A stretch of 64,000 nt of DNA from Paracoccaceae bacterium (GTDB lineage: Bacteria > Pseudomonadota > Alphaproteobacteria > Rhodobacterales > Rhodobacteraceae), in assembly GCA_022448925.1 (NCBI GenBank), contig JAKVCP010000003.1, forward strand, positions 1 through 64,000. Reading direction: 5' to 3'. A model generated the notes under the pieces. The model worked only from the letters and a program-made list of their open reading frames with translations, did no database searches and was not told the DNA's origin. The position numbers and the translations under genes were made by a program. This document shows positions 37,089-47,261 of this stretch, piece after piece; position 1 is the first letter of the stretch; every line of letters starts with the position of its first letter.

Positions 37089-37505
37089 TTAGAAACGTCC
37101 AAAGCTATAGGCTGGCAAACCAAAGCACAAAATGCCGATTAACCCGCCAATCAGCTGGAAATTTGATAGAAACAGCGCGCCGACAATAGAAATGGCCAGC
37201 AGTATGACACAGGTCGTCAGGCTGATGAACCAATGGGGAACATGCGTCCGAGGAACCTGAATCAGAATAGCCAACAGGATAAGTCCCAAAGCCGTTGAAA
37301 AGAATCCCATCAAAAGCGAGATGCCTTGGAAAAGGTCCCATGCCGAAACCGCGCTTCCTTGCAACGCGACCGGTCCGATCCCCAAAAAACGTGCCCTTAG
37401 GTCATCCCCGGCCAATTCCGCGAAGTGAACATAGGTATGCATGATACCAATGACGATGAAAGCGATGCTTCCCGCTGCGAATGTCCTTCTAGACAGTCTG
37501 ATCAT
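37089..37505 (-). CDS. Small four-helix membrane protein (TetR-linked, module 1)
   Basis: This 138-residue protein has four hydrophobic helices (about residues 8-26, 56-84, 92-113 and 115-134) with a conserved-looking GIMHTYVHF at the first helix end and AWDLFQGISLLMGF in the second. It resembles small uncharacterised membrane proteins of the LIC_13387 type. It is divergent from a TetR gene, with one of two palindromic operators 14 bp before its start, so it is almost certainly the repressor's target. Its function is unknown. Confidence 0.75.
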   Translation of the reverse strand: MIRLSRRTFAAGSIAFIVIGIMHTYVHFAELAGDDLRARFLGIGPVALQGSAVSAWDLFQGISLLMGFFSTALGLILLAILIQVPRTHVPHWFISLTTCVILLAISIVGALFLSNFQLIGGLIGILCFGLPAYSFGRF

Positions 37506-37518
37506 TCAACCCCTCCAA

Positions 37519-37576
37519 CCATACACTAGTGTCTTGTAGTGGTCTTATTGGAGTAATTCAAGACACTAGTGTATGG
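37519..37576. promoter_or_regulatory. Paired TetR operators, 18-bp perfect inverted repeat
   Basis: Positions 37519-37536 and 37559-37576 are perfect reverse complements over 18 bp, and each contains the 10-bp palindrome ACACTAGTGT. The two palindrome centres are 40 bp apart. One lies 14 bp before the membrane gene and the other 7 bp before the TetR gene, so both divergent promoters can be covered. Confidence 0.85.
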
Positions 37577-37583
37577 TGGCAAA

Positions 37584-38123
37584 ATGAAACGATTGACGAA
37601 AGATGACTGGGTCCAGTTCGGCCTGAAAGTTCTAAAGAACGAGGGATATTCGCAGCTGAAGGCCGGCACACTGGCCAAAAGGCTCAATGTATCGCGGGGG
37701 TCCTTTTATTGGCACTTTGAAGACTTGAATGCGTTTCACGCGGCGCTGATTGCTGAGTTCTGGTCAGTCAGCGAAAATATTGCATCCACGTTGGGATCAA
37801 ACCATGGCCCACATCAAAAATTGCAATTTTTGATGCATGCAACCCAGCAAGCGGATTTTGAACTGGAGCGCGCCTTTCGCGCGTGGGGCCGCGTGCATCA
37901 GGACGTTGGTCTTCAGATTGAACGTTTGGATCAAATGCGGCTTGCTGTTGTGCACTCCATCGTCAAAGACGCGATTGAGGTACCAGAAAAGTCTGAAAGT
38001 TTGGCGAAATTTACTTATGCCGCTGCGATCGGTCTTATGACTTTAGGGAAAGAGAAAGTTGGTCTGACCGACACAGATTTGGCTGGCGTGATCGATGCGT
38101 TGCTTGGGTTGGAAAGCGCCTAG
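37584..38123 (+). CDS. TetR family regulator (module 1)
   Basis: This 179-residue regulator begins with a helix-turn-helix (about residues 25-50) with LAKRLNVSRGSFYWHFEDLNAFHAAL. It is clearly related to the TetR at 42851 (both have FYWHF.D..AFH and a similar AIRAWGR/AFRAWGR segment in the ligand domain). I take the ATG at 37584; an upstream in-frame start would lie inside the operator. It probably represses the divergent membrane protein and itself. The inducer is unknown. Confidence 0.87.
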   Translation: MKRLTKDDWVQFGLKVLKNEGYSQLKAGTLAKRLNVSRGSFYWHFEDLNAFHAALIAEFWSVSENIASTLGSNHGPHQKLQFLMHATQQADFELERAFRAWGRVHQDVGLQIERLDQMRLAVVHSIVKDAIEVPEKSESLAKFTYAAAIGLMTLGKEKVGLTDTDLAGVIDALLGLESA

Positions 38124-39210
38124 GTTCATCACATGCAGGCTCAAGTTGATCAGTATGTCGCTTATGTGTCGCAACACCATTCCAAGAGGAGACATTGGGA
38201 CAATAGGGCCGAGAGTTCGCCTCGTCTCCCATGGCAGACCTAAGTGCAAAGCGCAGCGCATGACCACGTCTCACCCTGATTTGCGCCAGCGGCGTACAAT
38301 ACGAGCGGGAATGTAGTCATTATCTTGATGTATTCTGCGCAAAAACCGAGTGTCTTACATTTGGGGATTGTCACAGGGGCTGACCCTTTTGCGGTGGCGC
38401 GATGCGCATCATTGACAGGTTCCGGCGTGGCCAAAGTGTCCGATCCTGCGCTGCAGCAAGGAAACCGGCTGCATGACCAAGTGTCCAGTCATCACTTCCA
38501 ACGCAGATCTATTGGCTCATTGAAAGCCGCTGACCTGTTTCACGTCGCTTTAGGCACCAAACAAGGCAGCCGGAAGATCAATCAGGCGTTTCACGTACAG
38601 AGTGAGAACGCCCCGCACTCGCGCTTGAAAGCGTTCCTTTGCCTCTTCAAAGGGGCTCCACAAAGTATGTGGATGGCAATGTAACTTGGCACTTTGTGAG
38701 CGAAGCCTCATGGGCAAAAGATGCGTTTGAGGGGCCCTTCGACACGCCTTGAAAGCATGCTTGTAAATTCTCTCCAAAGACACAGGTTCACCAGAGGCGC
38801 CACCGTCATATGAGCCCTCGGCCTGTCTTTCCTCCAGAGGAGTCTTTCGCGCTGCTAAAAGCAGCACAGCAAATTCCGCCTTGGCCGTATAGCCATCGCT
38901 CAGATCCACGCAGGCCGGAACAGTGATCGGCTCCCGGCCTGAGATCACGATTTCCTGCTCATGCGCGTCATGACGGAAGCACTGTTCATCCCAGCAGTTC
39001 CGACCTTTACGATTGACTTGACCCCAGTCGCCCTCAGATCCGGAAAATCTTGTGTTTGCAAATTTAGGTCGCCCAATATTGCTGCACAATCAGGACTGAC
39101 CATTGTTTCAATGGCGCTACCAACACGGAATTCAGACATCGTCTTTTTATTTGATTCCTTGGGATCAGTCGCTAACCTTCCGCGAAACCAGTTTATTTCG
39201 AGATGTTTTT
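38124..39210. other. Gap with no recognisable gene
   Basis: About 1.1 kb with overlapping frames on both strands, such as 38550-39089 (minus) and 38325-38684 (plus). Neither has a domain I recognise or a convincing ribosome binding site, and they overlap each other. The sequence has the look of decayed coding or IS-derived DNA near the remnants upstream. Confidence 0.4.
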
Positions 39211-39747
39211 ATGCTGTTTCGTTTGACCGTTCTTGGGTGTTTTTTGTCGAGTGCAAGTTCGGCTGCAACGCTGTCACTGGCCTATGATCCGGAACGGCTG
39301 GCACTGGCACAGGGAGTGTATTGCAAGCAAGAGACCGTTGATACTCTGGCAGCGCCCAATACTGAGGCTGGGGAAATCAATTTGTTCGAGCGCTCTCCCG
39401 ACTTTCTTGCCGAAACCAATGTCATTCCGGCACTTCTTGGGATCGGCTTTGGTATCAAGGTCGAAACGCTTGACGGCGCATTTTATGATCCGGTCGAAGT
39501 CACCGTGACTCATCCACCATTCCAACACACCGGGACCACCACACAGCGCTACATGTCGACGATTGGCGGCACCGGCGGATCGATCGTCGCTTACAGCTTT
39601 GATATCCCGCGTGAATTGGCGGTCGGCACCTGGACTTTCACGGTCAGTACGATGGATGAAACTCTGTACACTGCCACCTTTGAAATCGTGGCGCCAGGCC
39701 AAGCGCCAAATTACGCGGCCCTGTGCGCAGGCGATCTGACCTCTTGA
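39211..39747 (+). CDS. Secreted DUF3859 domain protein
   Basis: This 178-residue protein starts with a signal peptide (about MLFRLTVLGCFLSSASSAA) and continues as a DUF3859 domain. Features that fit are an early Cys-containing strand (QGVYC), APNTEAGEINLFER, GIGFGIKVET, TVTHPPFQHTGTTTQR and TWTFTVS near the end. DUF3859 proteins are exported and of unknown function. I use the ATG at 39211 because it starts the signal peptide. It converges on the TauE-type permease, with stops 3 bp apart. Confidence 0.72.
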   Translation: MLFRLTVLGCFLSSASSAATLSLAYDPERLALAQGVYCKQETVDTLAAPNTEAGEINLFERSPDFLAETNVIPALLGIGFGIKVETLDGAFYDPVEVTVTHPPFQHTGTTTQRYMSTIGGTGGSIVAYSFDIPRELAVGTWTFTVSTMDETLYTATFEIVAPGQAPNYAALCAGDLTS

Positions 39748-39750
39748 TCG

Positions 39751-40518
39751 TCACGACATATATCCACGGCGGACCAGGTTCAGCCCGGCAAGCAAAAGCA
39801 CCAAGAGCGTGACCCTGCGAAATCCCGCCTGGTCAATCCGGTCCTGCATTTGCCCTCCGATCCACATGCCCAGCACCGCCGGGGCCACCAGTGCCAATGA
39901 AAACAGCGCAGAGGTCCAATTGAAAATGCCCGACCAGATGTGCGCGACTGTCAACGCTACCGCGCCAAGACCATAGATGACCCCCTGAACTCTCATCTGC
40001 TCGGTCTTTTCAGTGCCGATAGCTGTCAAATAGGACACCGTCGGAGCCCCCCAGGACCCTGAGATCCCGCCAATCACACCAGCCAATCCGCCCACCAGAA
40101 CCTCGGCGCGGGTCCCGCCCCCTTTGGACATCTTGGGCTTCCACCCCAACAACTGGACACTGGCCAGTCCCGTGACAACCAGACCGATGATCAGAAACAT
40201 CACGGCCGAGGACATAACGGGCACCAATTGGGCGGCGGCCAGCAGAGTGACCAAACCAACGAGCAAGAATACACGAAATCGGCTGATCGAGTCTGCAGCG
40301 GCCGACCACCCCTGCCGCAGGGCCTGCATCCCATTTGTGACCAGAGTTGGCAGGATCAACCCGGCCAGTGCCAGCTCAGGTGCAATCAGGCTGCCCAAAC
40401 CAGAGATCAGAATGGTCGGCATGGCAAAACCCACCACACCCTTCACCACGCCCGCAATCAGCGCCATCGCACAACAGCACGCAAACATAAGGGGGTCGAT
40501 TATGTACACATTTACCAT
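39751..40518 (-). CDS. TauE/SafE family sulfite-exporter-like permease
   Basis: This 255-residue inner-membrane protein has about eight hydrophobic segments in two similar halves, each starting with a Gly-rich pattern (GVVKGVVGFAMP and GLAGVIGGISGSWGAP), as expected of the TauE/SafE family of anion exporters. Members export sulfite or sulfoacetate-like compounds, but the substrate here is unknown. No sulfonate genes are adjacent. Confidence 0.85.
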   Translation of the reverse strand: MVNVYIIDPLMFACCCAMALIAGVVKGVVGFAMPTILISGLGSLIAPELALAGLILPTLVTNGMQALRQGWSAAADSISRFRVFLLVGLVTLLAAAQLVPVMSSAVMFLIIGLVVTGLASVQLLGWKPKMSKGGGTRAEVLVGGLAGVIGGISGSWGAPTVSYLTAIGTEKTEQMRVQGVIYGLGAVALTVAHIWSGIFNWTSALFSLALVAPAVLGMWIGGQMQDRIDQAGFRRVTLLVLLLAGLNLVRRGYMS

Positions 40519-40666
40519 CTGTTTGTCCTCATAGCAGGTCTGACCCTGCCGCGCTGCAGAAATCAGCGCGTAATTTTAGAACCAATTGCTTTGTGTATTG
40601 GTATTTTTGTTGCGCTGCGGATGCAAAGTCGTTATGCCGGAGCGCAGCAAAAGGAGGATGTGATTC

Positions 40667-42355
40667 ATGGCTCATGACGGACAGGATCTTACACCCCAGG
40701 TCGGTATCGTTCTGCCAGACCTTCTGACCCTTACCGGTGCGGCACTGGCCCCGGTTGCAACGGTTGTCGACACCGCTCGTGCGCGGGTTCGGTCGTTGGT
40801 TGAGTTGGACGGTCGGGTTGCAGCGCATCTGATTGAGGCCAATCAGACAGCGGCGCATGGCCTGGCTTGGCTCGCGACATATGCAGAGGCCCTGCAGCAG
40901 ATGCAGGGCTGGGCAACCGCGCTGGATGAAACAGGCAAATTCGGTGAAATGGAACAGTTGCTGCTTCAGATCACATTTGGTGAATACCTTTGGCAGATCT
41001 ACGGCGGCATCCCCATGAGCCAGGGCGAAATCCTGCGCTTGCAGGATCTTGGCCTAACCCAAGACGAGATGGGCGTGTTGATGACGCCATCGACGATGAT
41101 CCTGACACAGACCGGCAACACAGAGGCCGCGCGATCGCGCTTGGTTGAATTGATGCGAGAGCGGTCAGCAGAGGGGACCGTCGGGGCAAGCGGTCTGGAT
41201 GACGAGCTTGAAATGATTCGTGACCAATTCCGCCGCTATGCCGCGGAAAAGGTTGAGCCCTATGCGCATGAATGGCACTTGCAGGACGATCTGATCCCGA
41301 TGGAAATCATCGAGGAGCTGGCGGATCTGGGCGTGTTCGGTCTGACAATCCCCGAAGAGTACGGCGGACTTGGCATGAGCAAGGCCTCAATGTGCGTCGT
41401 GTCAGAAGAACTGTCGCGCGGCTATATCGGCGTTGGATCGCTTGGGACGCGAACGGAAATCGCGGCAGAGCTTATCCTGGCCGGCGGGACGGAGGAACAG
41501 AAGGCAAAATGGCTTCCGGCACTCGCATCCGGTGAGAAGCTGCCAACCGCTGTTTTCACCGAACCAAACACGGGGTCAGACTTGGGCAGTCTGCGCACCC
41601 GCGCCGTCAAGGATGCAGACGGGACGTATTCGATCACCGGAAACAAGACCTGGATCACCCATGCGACCCGAACCCATGTGATGACGCTTTTGGCCCGAAC
41701 GGACCCTGAAAGTTCCGACTACAAGGGGCTCAGCATGTTCCTGGCGGAGAAAACACCAGGCACGGACGACGTGCCATTTCCTACCGACGGCATGACCGGT
41801 GGCGAGATCGAAGTGCTGGGCTATCGCGGCATGAAGGAATACGAGCTTGGGTTCGACGACTTCAAGGTCAAGGGAGAGAATCTGCTTGGCGGTAAAGAGG
41901 GCCAAGGCTTCAAGCAACTCATGCAGACCTTTGAAAGCGCACGAATACAAACTGCCGCACGGGCAGTTGGCGTGGCCCAATCGGCACTTGATCTGTCCAT
42001 GCAGTATGCCGAGGATCGCAAACAGTTTGGCAAGTCACTTATCAATTTCCCCCGCGTGTCGTCAAAACTGGCAATGATGGCTGTTGAAATTATGGTGGCG
42101 CGTCAGCTGACCTATTTCTCTGCTCGCGAAAAGGACAATGACCGCAGATGTGATCTCGAGGCCGGGATGGCCAAGCTGCTGGGTGCCCGCGTCGCGTGGG
42201 CAGCGGCCGACAACGGCTTGCAGATCCACGGTGGCAATGGCTTTGCGCTGGAATACAAGATCAGTCGTATCCTTTGCGACGCACGGATTTTGAACATATT
42301 CGAGGGCGCGGCTGAGATTCAGGCCCAGGTCATCGCGCGACGTTTGCTGGGCTAA
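40667..42355 (+). CDS. mcd: (2S)-methylsuccinyl-CoA dehydrogenase
   Basis: This 562-residue acyl-CoA dehydrogenase carries an N-terminal extension of about 165 residues before the usual flavoprotein fold, the distinctive build of methylsuccinyl-CoA dehydrogenase of the ethylmalonyl-CoA pathway, which makes mesaconyl-CoA. Core motifs are FTEPNTGSDLGSLRTRAV, NKTWITHATRTHV and LQIHGGNGFALEYKISRIL. AGGAGG precedes the ATG. Two other enzymes of the pathway (ccrA and ecm) lie about 18-22 kb downstream, which supports the call over a general acyl-CoA dehydrogenase. Confidence 0.9.
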   Translation: MAHDGQDLTPQVGIVLPDLLTLTGAALAPVATVVDTARARVRSLVELDGRVAAHLIEANQTAAHGLAWLATYAEALQQMQGWATALDETGKFGEMEQLLLQITFGEYLWQIYGGIPMSQGEILRLQDLGLTQDEMGVLMTPSTMILTQTGNTEAARSRLVELMRERSAEGTVGASGLDDELEMIRDQFRRYAAEKVEPYAHEWHLQDDLIPMEIIEELADLGVFGLTIPEEYGGLGMSKASMCVVSEELSRGYIGVGSLGTRTEIAAELILAGGTEEQKAKWLPALASGEKLPTAVFTEPNTGSDLGSLRTRAVKDADGTYSITGNKTWITHATRTHVMTLLARTDPESSDYKGLSMFLAEKTPGTDDVPFPTDGMTGGEIEVLGYRGMKEYELGFDDFKVKGENLLGGKEGQGFKQLMQTFESARIQTAARAVGVAQSALDLSMQYAEDRKQFGKSLINFPRVSSKLAMMAVEIMVARQLTYFSAREKDNDRRCDLEAGMAKLLGARVAWAAADNGLQIHGGNGFALEYKISRILCDARILNIFEGAAEIQAQVIARRLLG

Positions 42356-42395
42356 GCTGCGGCGGCGCCGAACTGTCCGGCGCCAGCCATCAATA

Positions 42396-42770
42396 TTACG
42401 TTCTCGCCCAGACCATAAGAGCAGGGATCAAAAGGAAACCGATCCACTGCGGCATCGGCCAGACCGACCCCAGATCGGCAATTCCAACCACCAAAAACAG
42501 CCCGGCCAAACCCAACTGGATGGCGATCATCATGATCTCCATCGGCCTGTTGGCGTGGCGGCTGACCCAAGCCAGCCCCAGTGCGAAAACGGTAAGCAAC
42601 ACGGTGACCGCATGCCAAGCAACCGTGCTCACAGAGCGTACGACCTCGTCCAGCGCGCTTGCGCGCACGGGCGCATTTATTTCGGGCCCGCCCATGAAGA
42701 CATGGACCAGCGTTAGCAAAGCCATCAGACCGGCTGCCAGGGCCATTTTGGGGTTCAGCGTCAAAGTCAT
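42396..42770 (-). CDS. Small four-helix membrane protein (TetR-linked, module 2)
   Basis: This 124-residue protein has four hydrophobic segments (about residues 8-26, 48-68, 77-98 and 104-121). His residues sit near the first and second helices (TLVHVFMGGP and VAWHAVTVLL). In size, topology and divergent TetR partner it mirrors the protein at 37089, though direct sequence similarity is slight. It converges on mcd. Function unknown. Confidence 0.72.
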   Translation of the reverse strand: MTLTLNPKMALAAGLMALLTLVHVFMGGPEINAPVRASALDEVVRSVSTVAWHAVTVLLTVFALGLAWVSRHANRPMEIMMIAIQLGLAGLFLVVGIADLGSVWPMPQWIGFLLIPALMVWART

Positions 42771-42785
42771 GTCGTTCTCCTGATT

Positions 42786-42844
42786 CCATACGGCAGCGTA
42801 CGGATAGGCATGCCCCTTGATTTAATCAATACGGAACCGTATGG
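42786..42844. promoter_or_regulatory. Paired TetR operators (module 2)
   Basis: The right site (42827-42844) contains ATACGG-AA-CCGTAT, perfect over six bases per arm. The left site (42786-42803), CCATACGGCAGCGTACGG, is a weaker version. CCATACGG and CCGTATGG at the outer edges form an inverted repeat, and the centres lie 41 bp apart. The sites lie 15 bp before the membrane gene and 6 bp before the TetR gene. Confidence 0.75.
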
Positions 42845-42850
42845 AGAGGC

Positions 42851-43411
42851 ATGGTCAAATCGCCGCAACTTTCTGCCGAAGACTGGGTGCTTGCCGGGTT
42901 TCGTGCACTCACACACAAGGGCCCGCACGCCTTGCGAGCCGAACCCTTGGCGCGCGACCTCAAGGTCACCAAGGGGTCGTTCTACTGGCATTTCAAAGAC
43001 GTCGCGGCATTTCACGACGCCATGCTTACCCTATGGGAAACACGTGCTTTCCATGACATCGCCGACGCGCTGAACCGCATCCCCGATCCCGCCAGCCGGC
43101 TGCGCATGCTGGCCGAAATATCGGCAACCCCCTCTGACGAGCAATATGGTGGGATTGGCGCGGAAACGGCCATTCGTGCCTGGGGACGATCCCATCAGGG
43201 TGTGGCAGAGGCCGTCCGACGTGTCGACGGGCAGCGCATTGCCTATGTACGTCGAATACTGGAAGACCTTGGACTGGCACCGGACCCTTGGGCACGACTT
43301 GTCTATGCCGCCTACGTCGGGCTTGAAGACCAGTCCACCCGCGACGCTGCCGACAACCTGCCCGCCATGCGCGGCATGGTCGAGATGATCCTGTCCCAAG
43401 CCCCCCGCTGA
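42851..43411 (+). CDS. TetR family regulator (module 2)
   Basis: This 186-residue regulator has a helix-turn-helix with LARDLKVTKGSFYWHFKDVAAFHDAM and a ligand domain with AETAIRAWGRSHQGVAEAV. It is homologous to the TetR at 37584 and, like it, is divergent from a small membrane protein with two operators in between. GGAGAGG serves as ribosome binding site and abuts the right operator, so binding should block its own expression. It converges on the flavoprotein gene, with stops about 10 bp apart. Confidence 0.87.
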   Translation: MVKSPQLSAEDWVLAGFRALTHKGPHALRAEPLARDLKVTKGSFYWHFKDVAAFHDAMLTLWETRAFHDIADALNRIPDPASRLRMLAEISATPSDEQYGGIGAETAIRAWGRSHQGVAEAVRRVDGQRIAYVRRILEDLGLAPDPWARLVYAAYVGLEDQSTRDAADNLPAMRGMVEMILSQAPR

Positions 43412-43420
43412 CAGGTCTGG

Positions 43421-45925
43421 TTAGCCGTCCTTGCGGATGGTCTCATTCTTGGGATCATAAGGACTGTCACATGTCACGACGGCGTCAAACAGACGATCGA
43501 ACATCTTGACCTGCAGCTTCGTTCCTTCGACAGCCAGATCGGGACGCACGTATCCCATTCCGATTGACTGACCAAAGGCCACTGAATACCCCCCCGAGGT
43601 CAGACGACCGACGCGCGCCTCACCCGCATACAGCGCCTCTCTGCCCCAGGGATCGGCATCCTCAGGCCCATCGATCAATAGCGTCACACATTTACTTCGG
43701 ATGCCCTTGGCCTCCATCTCGGCCTTGCCGTGAAACTCTTTGGACAGATCGACGAACCGCGGCAGGTCTGCCTCAAGCGGAGTTGCATCCCGCCCCAGCT
43801 CTGTACCAAACGCGCGATAGCTTTTTTCCTGTCGCAACCAGTTTTGAGCCCGGGCGCCGACCAGCTTCATACCATGCGCTTGACCGGCCTGTTCCAGAAG
43901 GTCGAAAAGATAGGTCTGCATCTCGATCGGATGATGCAGTTCCCAGCCCAGTTCGCCGGTATAGGCCACTCGGATGGCGTTGACAGGGCACATACCAAGT
44001 TCAATCTGGCGCGCACTCAACCAGGGGAACCGCTTGTTCGACAGCGCCGTTGCGGGATCAGCATCTTTGATCACCGAGGCCAGAACTTCGCGTGACTTCG
44101 GACCGGCAATCGCAAAGACCCCCCACTGGGTGGTGACATCCTGGATCTCTATGTAGCCAAACTCCGCCATCTTGTCTTCGGCGGCTTTACGCAGAAAGTC
44201 AGCGTCGTATTCGGTCCAGGCACCGGCCGAGACCAGGTAATAGCTGTTTTCACCATTCCGGACGATGGTGTATTCGGTGCGCGTCGTCCCTGCTGCGGTC
44301 AAAGCGTAGGTCAGATTGATCCGCCCGACTTTCGGCAGCTTGTTACAGGTAAACCAGTCCAGGAACTGCGTCGCGCCCGGCCCTTTGACGACATGCTTGG
44401 TAAAGGCCGAGGCGTCGATCAGGCCGACTCCCTCACGGATCGCCTTTGCCTCGTCTACGGCGTGCTGCCACCATCCTCCGCGCCGGAACGAGCGTGCGTC
44501 GTGGTCAAAATTGTCCGCGGCATCAAGCGGGCCGAAATAATTCGGACGCTCCCATCCGTTGACTTGCCCAAATTGCGCCCCGCGGGCCTTTTGACGATCA
44601 TAGACCGGGGTGGTGCGCAGCGGACGGCAGGCCTCGCGCTCTTCGTCCGGGTGGTGCAGAATATAGACGTGGCTGTAGCACTCTTCGTTTTTGCGTGCCG
44701 CATACTCGGTGGTCATCCAATTCTGACTGTAGCGTTTGGGGTCAAGGCTTGCCATGTCGATTTCGGCTTCGCCCTCGACCATCATCTGCGCCAGGTAATA
44801 CCCTGTTCCACCAGCGGCGGTGATGCCAAAACTGAAGCCCTCTGCCAACCACATGTTGCGCAGGCCCGGCGCTGGACCAACCAGCGGATTGCCATCAGGA
44901 GTATAACAGATCGGACCATTGAAATCATCTTTCAGACCGGAGTCAGCGCATGATGGCACACGCTCGGTCATGGCCATGTACTGTTCGGCGATGCGGTCGA
45001 GATCTAGTGGGAAGAGATCCGCGCGGAAGCTGTCCGGAACACCATGTTCAAAACGGGCCGGGGCGCCCATTTCATAAATACCAAGGATCCACCCCCCGCG
45101 CTCTTCGCGAGCGTAGGACTGCCGGTCCGCATCGCGCACGACCGGATGCTCGGGGTTGCCAGCCGCGCGCCACTCTACCAGCGCGGGGTCCTTGTCCATG
45201 ACGATGAACGTATGCTCAACCGGGATGGCTGGCATCTTGATGCCCAGCATTTTGGCGGTGCGTTGCGCGTGGTTGCCCGAAGCGGTGACAACATGTTCTG
45301 CCGTGATCACGATCTGCTCGTCAGAGGCGACGAGATTGCCGCCCTGCTCGACCATCTTTGTGCAGGTGACCTCCCAGTGCGAGCCGGTCCAGTGGAAGCC
45401 ATCCGCCTGCCACTTGCGCTCAATCGTGACACCGCGCTGACGCGCACCCTTTGCCATGGCCTGGGTCACATCTGCGGGGTTAATATAGCCGTCCTCGGTA
45501 TGGTAAATCGCCCCCTTGAGGTCCGAGGTTTCGATCAGCGGCCAGCGTTCCTTGATCTGCTCGGGGGTCAGCCATTCATAGGCCACGCCACATGTTTCAG
45601 CCGTAGACGCATAGAGCATGTATTCGTCCATGCGCTCCTGCGTTTGCGCCATCCGCAGGTTGCCAACCACCGCAAAGCCTGCGTTCAGTCCGGTTTCTTC
45701 TTCCAGTGTTTTGTAGAAATCCACCGAATACTGGTGAATGTGGGTTGTTGCATAGCTCATATTGAACAGTGGCAACAAACCTGCCGCATGCCATGTCGAA
45801 CCGCTGGTCAATTCGTCGCGCTCTAGCAGCATCACGTCTGTCCAACCTGCCTTGGCCAGATGATAGGCAATCGAGGTTCCGACGGCACCGCCGCCGACAA
45901 CAAGCGCTTTGACGTTGGTTTTCAT
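43421..45925 (-). CDS. FAD-dependent dehydrogenase with GcvT domain (dimethylglycine dehydrogenase type)
   Basis: This 834-residue protein joins an N-terminal FAD oxidoreductase (VVGGGAVGTSIAYHLAKAG) to a C-terminal aminomethyltransferase/GcvT half (from about residue 470). STWHAAGLLPLF contains the His that binds FAD covalently in dimethylglycine and sarcosine dehydrogenases. It probably demethylates an N-methyl amino acid and passes the one-carbon unit to tetrahydrofolate. Roseobacters carry many paralogues, so the substrate cannot be set from sequence. It stands alone, divergent from mreB. Confidence 0.82.
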   Translation of the reverse strand: MKTNVKALVVGGGAVGTSIAYHLAKAGWTDVMLLERDELTSGSTWHAAGLLPLFNMSYATTHIHQYSVDFYKTLEEETGLNAGFAVVGNLRMAQTQERMDEYMLYASTAETCGVAYEWLTPEQIKERWPLIETSDLKGAIYHTEDGYINPADVTQAMAKGARQRGVTIERKWQADGFHWTGSHWEVTCTKMVEQGGNLVASDEQIVITAEHVVTASGNHAQRTAKMLGIKMPAIPVEHTFIVMDKDPALVEWRAAGNPEHPVVRDADRQSYAREERGGWILGIYEMGAPARFEHGVPDSFRADLFPLDLDRIAEQYMAMTERVPSCADSGLKDDFNGPICYTPDGNPLVGPAPGLRNMWLAEGFSFGITAAGGTGYYLAQMMVEGEAEIDMASLDPKRYSQNWMTTEYAARKNEECYSHVYILHHPDEEREACRPLRTTPVYDRQKARGAQFGQVNGWERPNYFGPLDAADNFDHDARSFRRGGWWQHAVDEAKAIREGVGLIDASAFTKHVVKGPGATQFLDWFTCNKLPKVGRINLTYALTAAGTTRTEYTIVRNGENSYYLVSAGAWTEYDADFLRKAAEDKMAEFGYIEIQDVTTQWGVFAIAGPKSREVLASVIKDADPATALSNKRFPWLSARQIELGMCPVNAIRVAYTGELGWELHHPIEMQTYLFDLLEQAGQAHGMKLVGARAQNWLRQEKSYRAFGTELGRDATPLEADLPRFVDLSKEFHGKAEMEAKGIRSKCVTLLIDGPEDADPWGREALYAGEARVGRLTSGGYSVAFGQSIGMGYVRPDLAVEGTKLQVKMFDRLFDAVVTCDSPYDPKNETIRKDG

Positions 45926-46119
45926 GGGTTTGCGACTCCGGCATTACGTTTGGTCTTGATCTTGCAGATAACGCCCCCTGCTTCGCAACCCAGCCGACGC
46001 AAAAATGGACGAAACCGACCTTTCCGCCTCCGACATCGTTAGCGCCGCAACTGTTGCGGCGGTTTCGCGCTGATTTGACGCTGTGCACCTCTTTCGCAGG
46101 TGCGAAACGCCCCTTATAA

Positions 46120-47229
<1,110 letters not shown>

Positions 47230-47261
47230 TCAGCCCACGGTCTGCGCCTAAAGGAGCAGGT

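Noticed and set aside
38550-39089. A 179-codon minus-strand frame in the gap before the DUF3859 gene
   Set aside because: It overlaps other frames of equal quality, lacks a clear start signal and matches no family I know.
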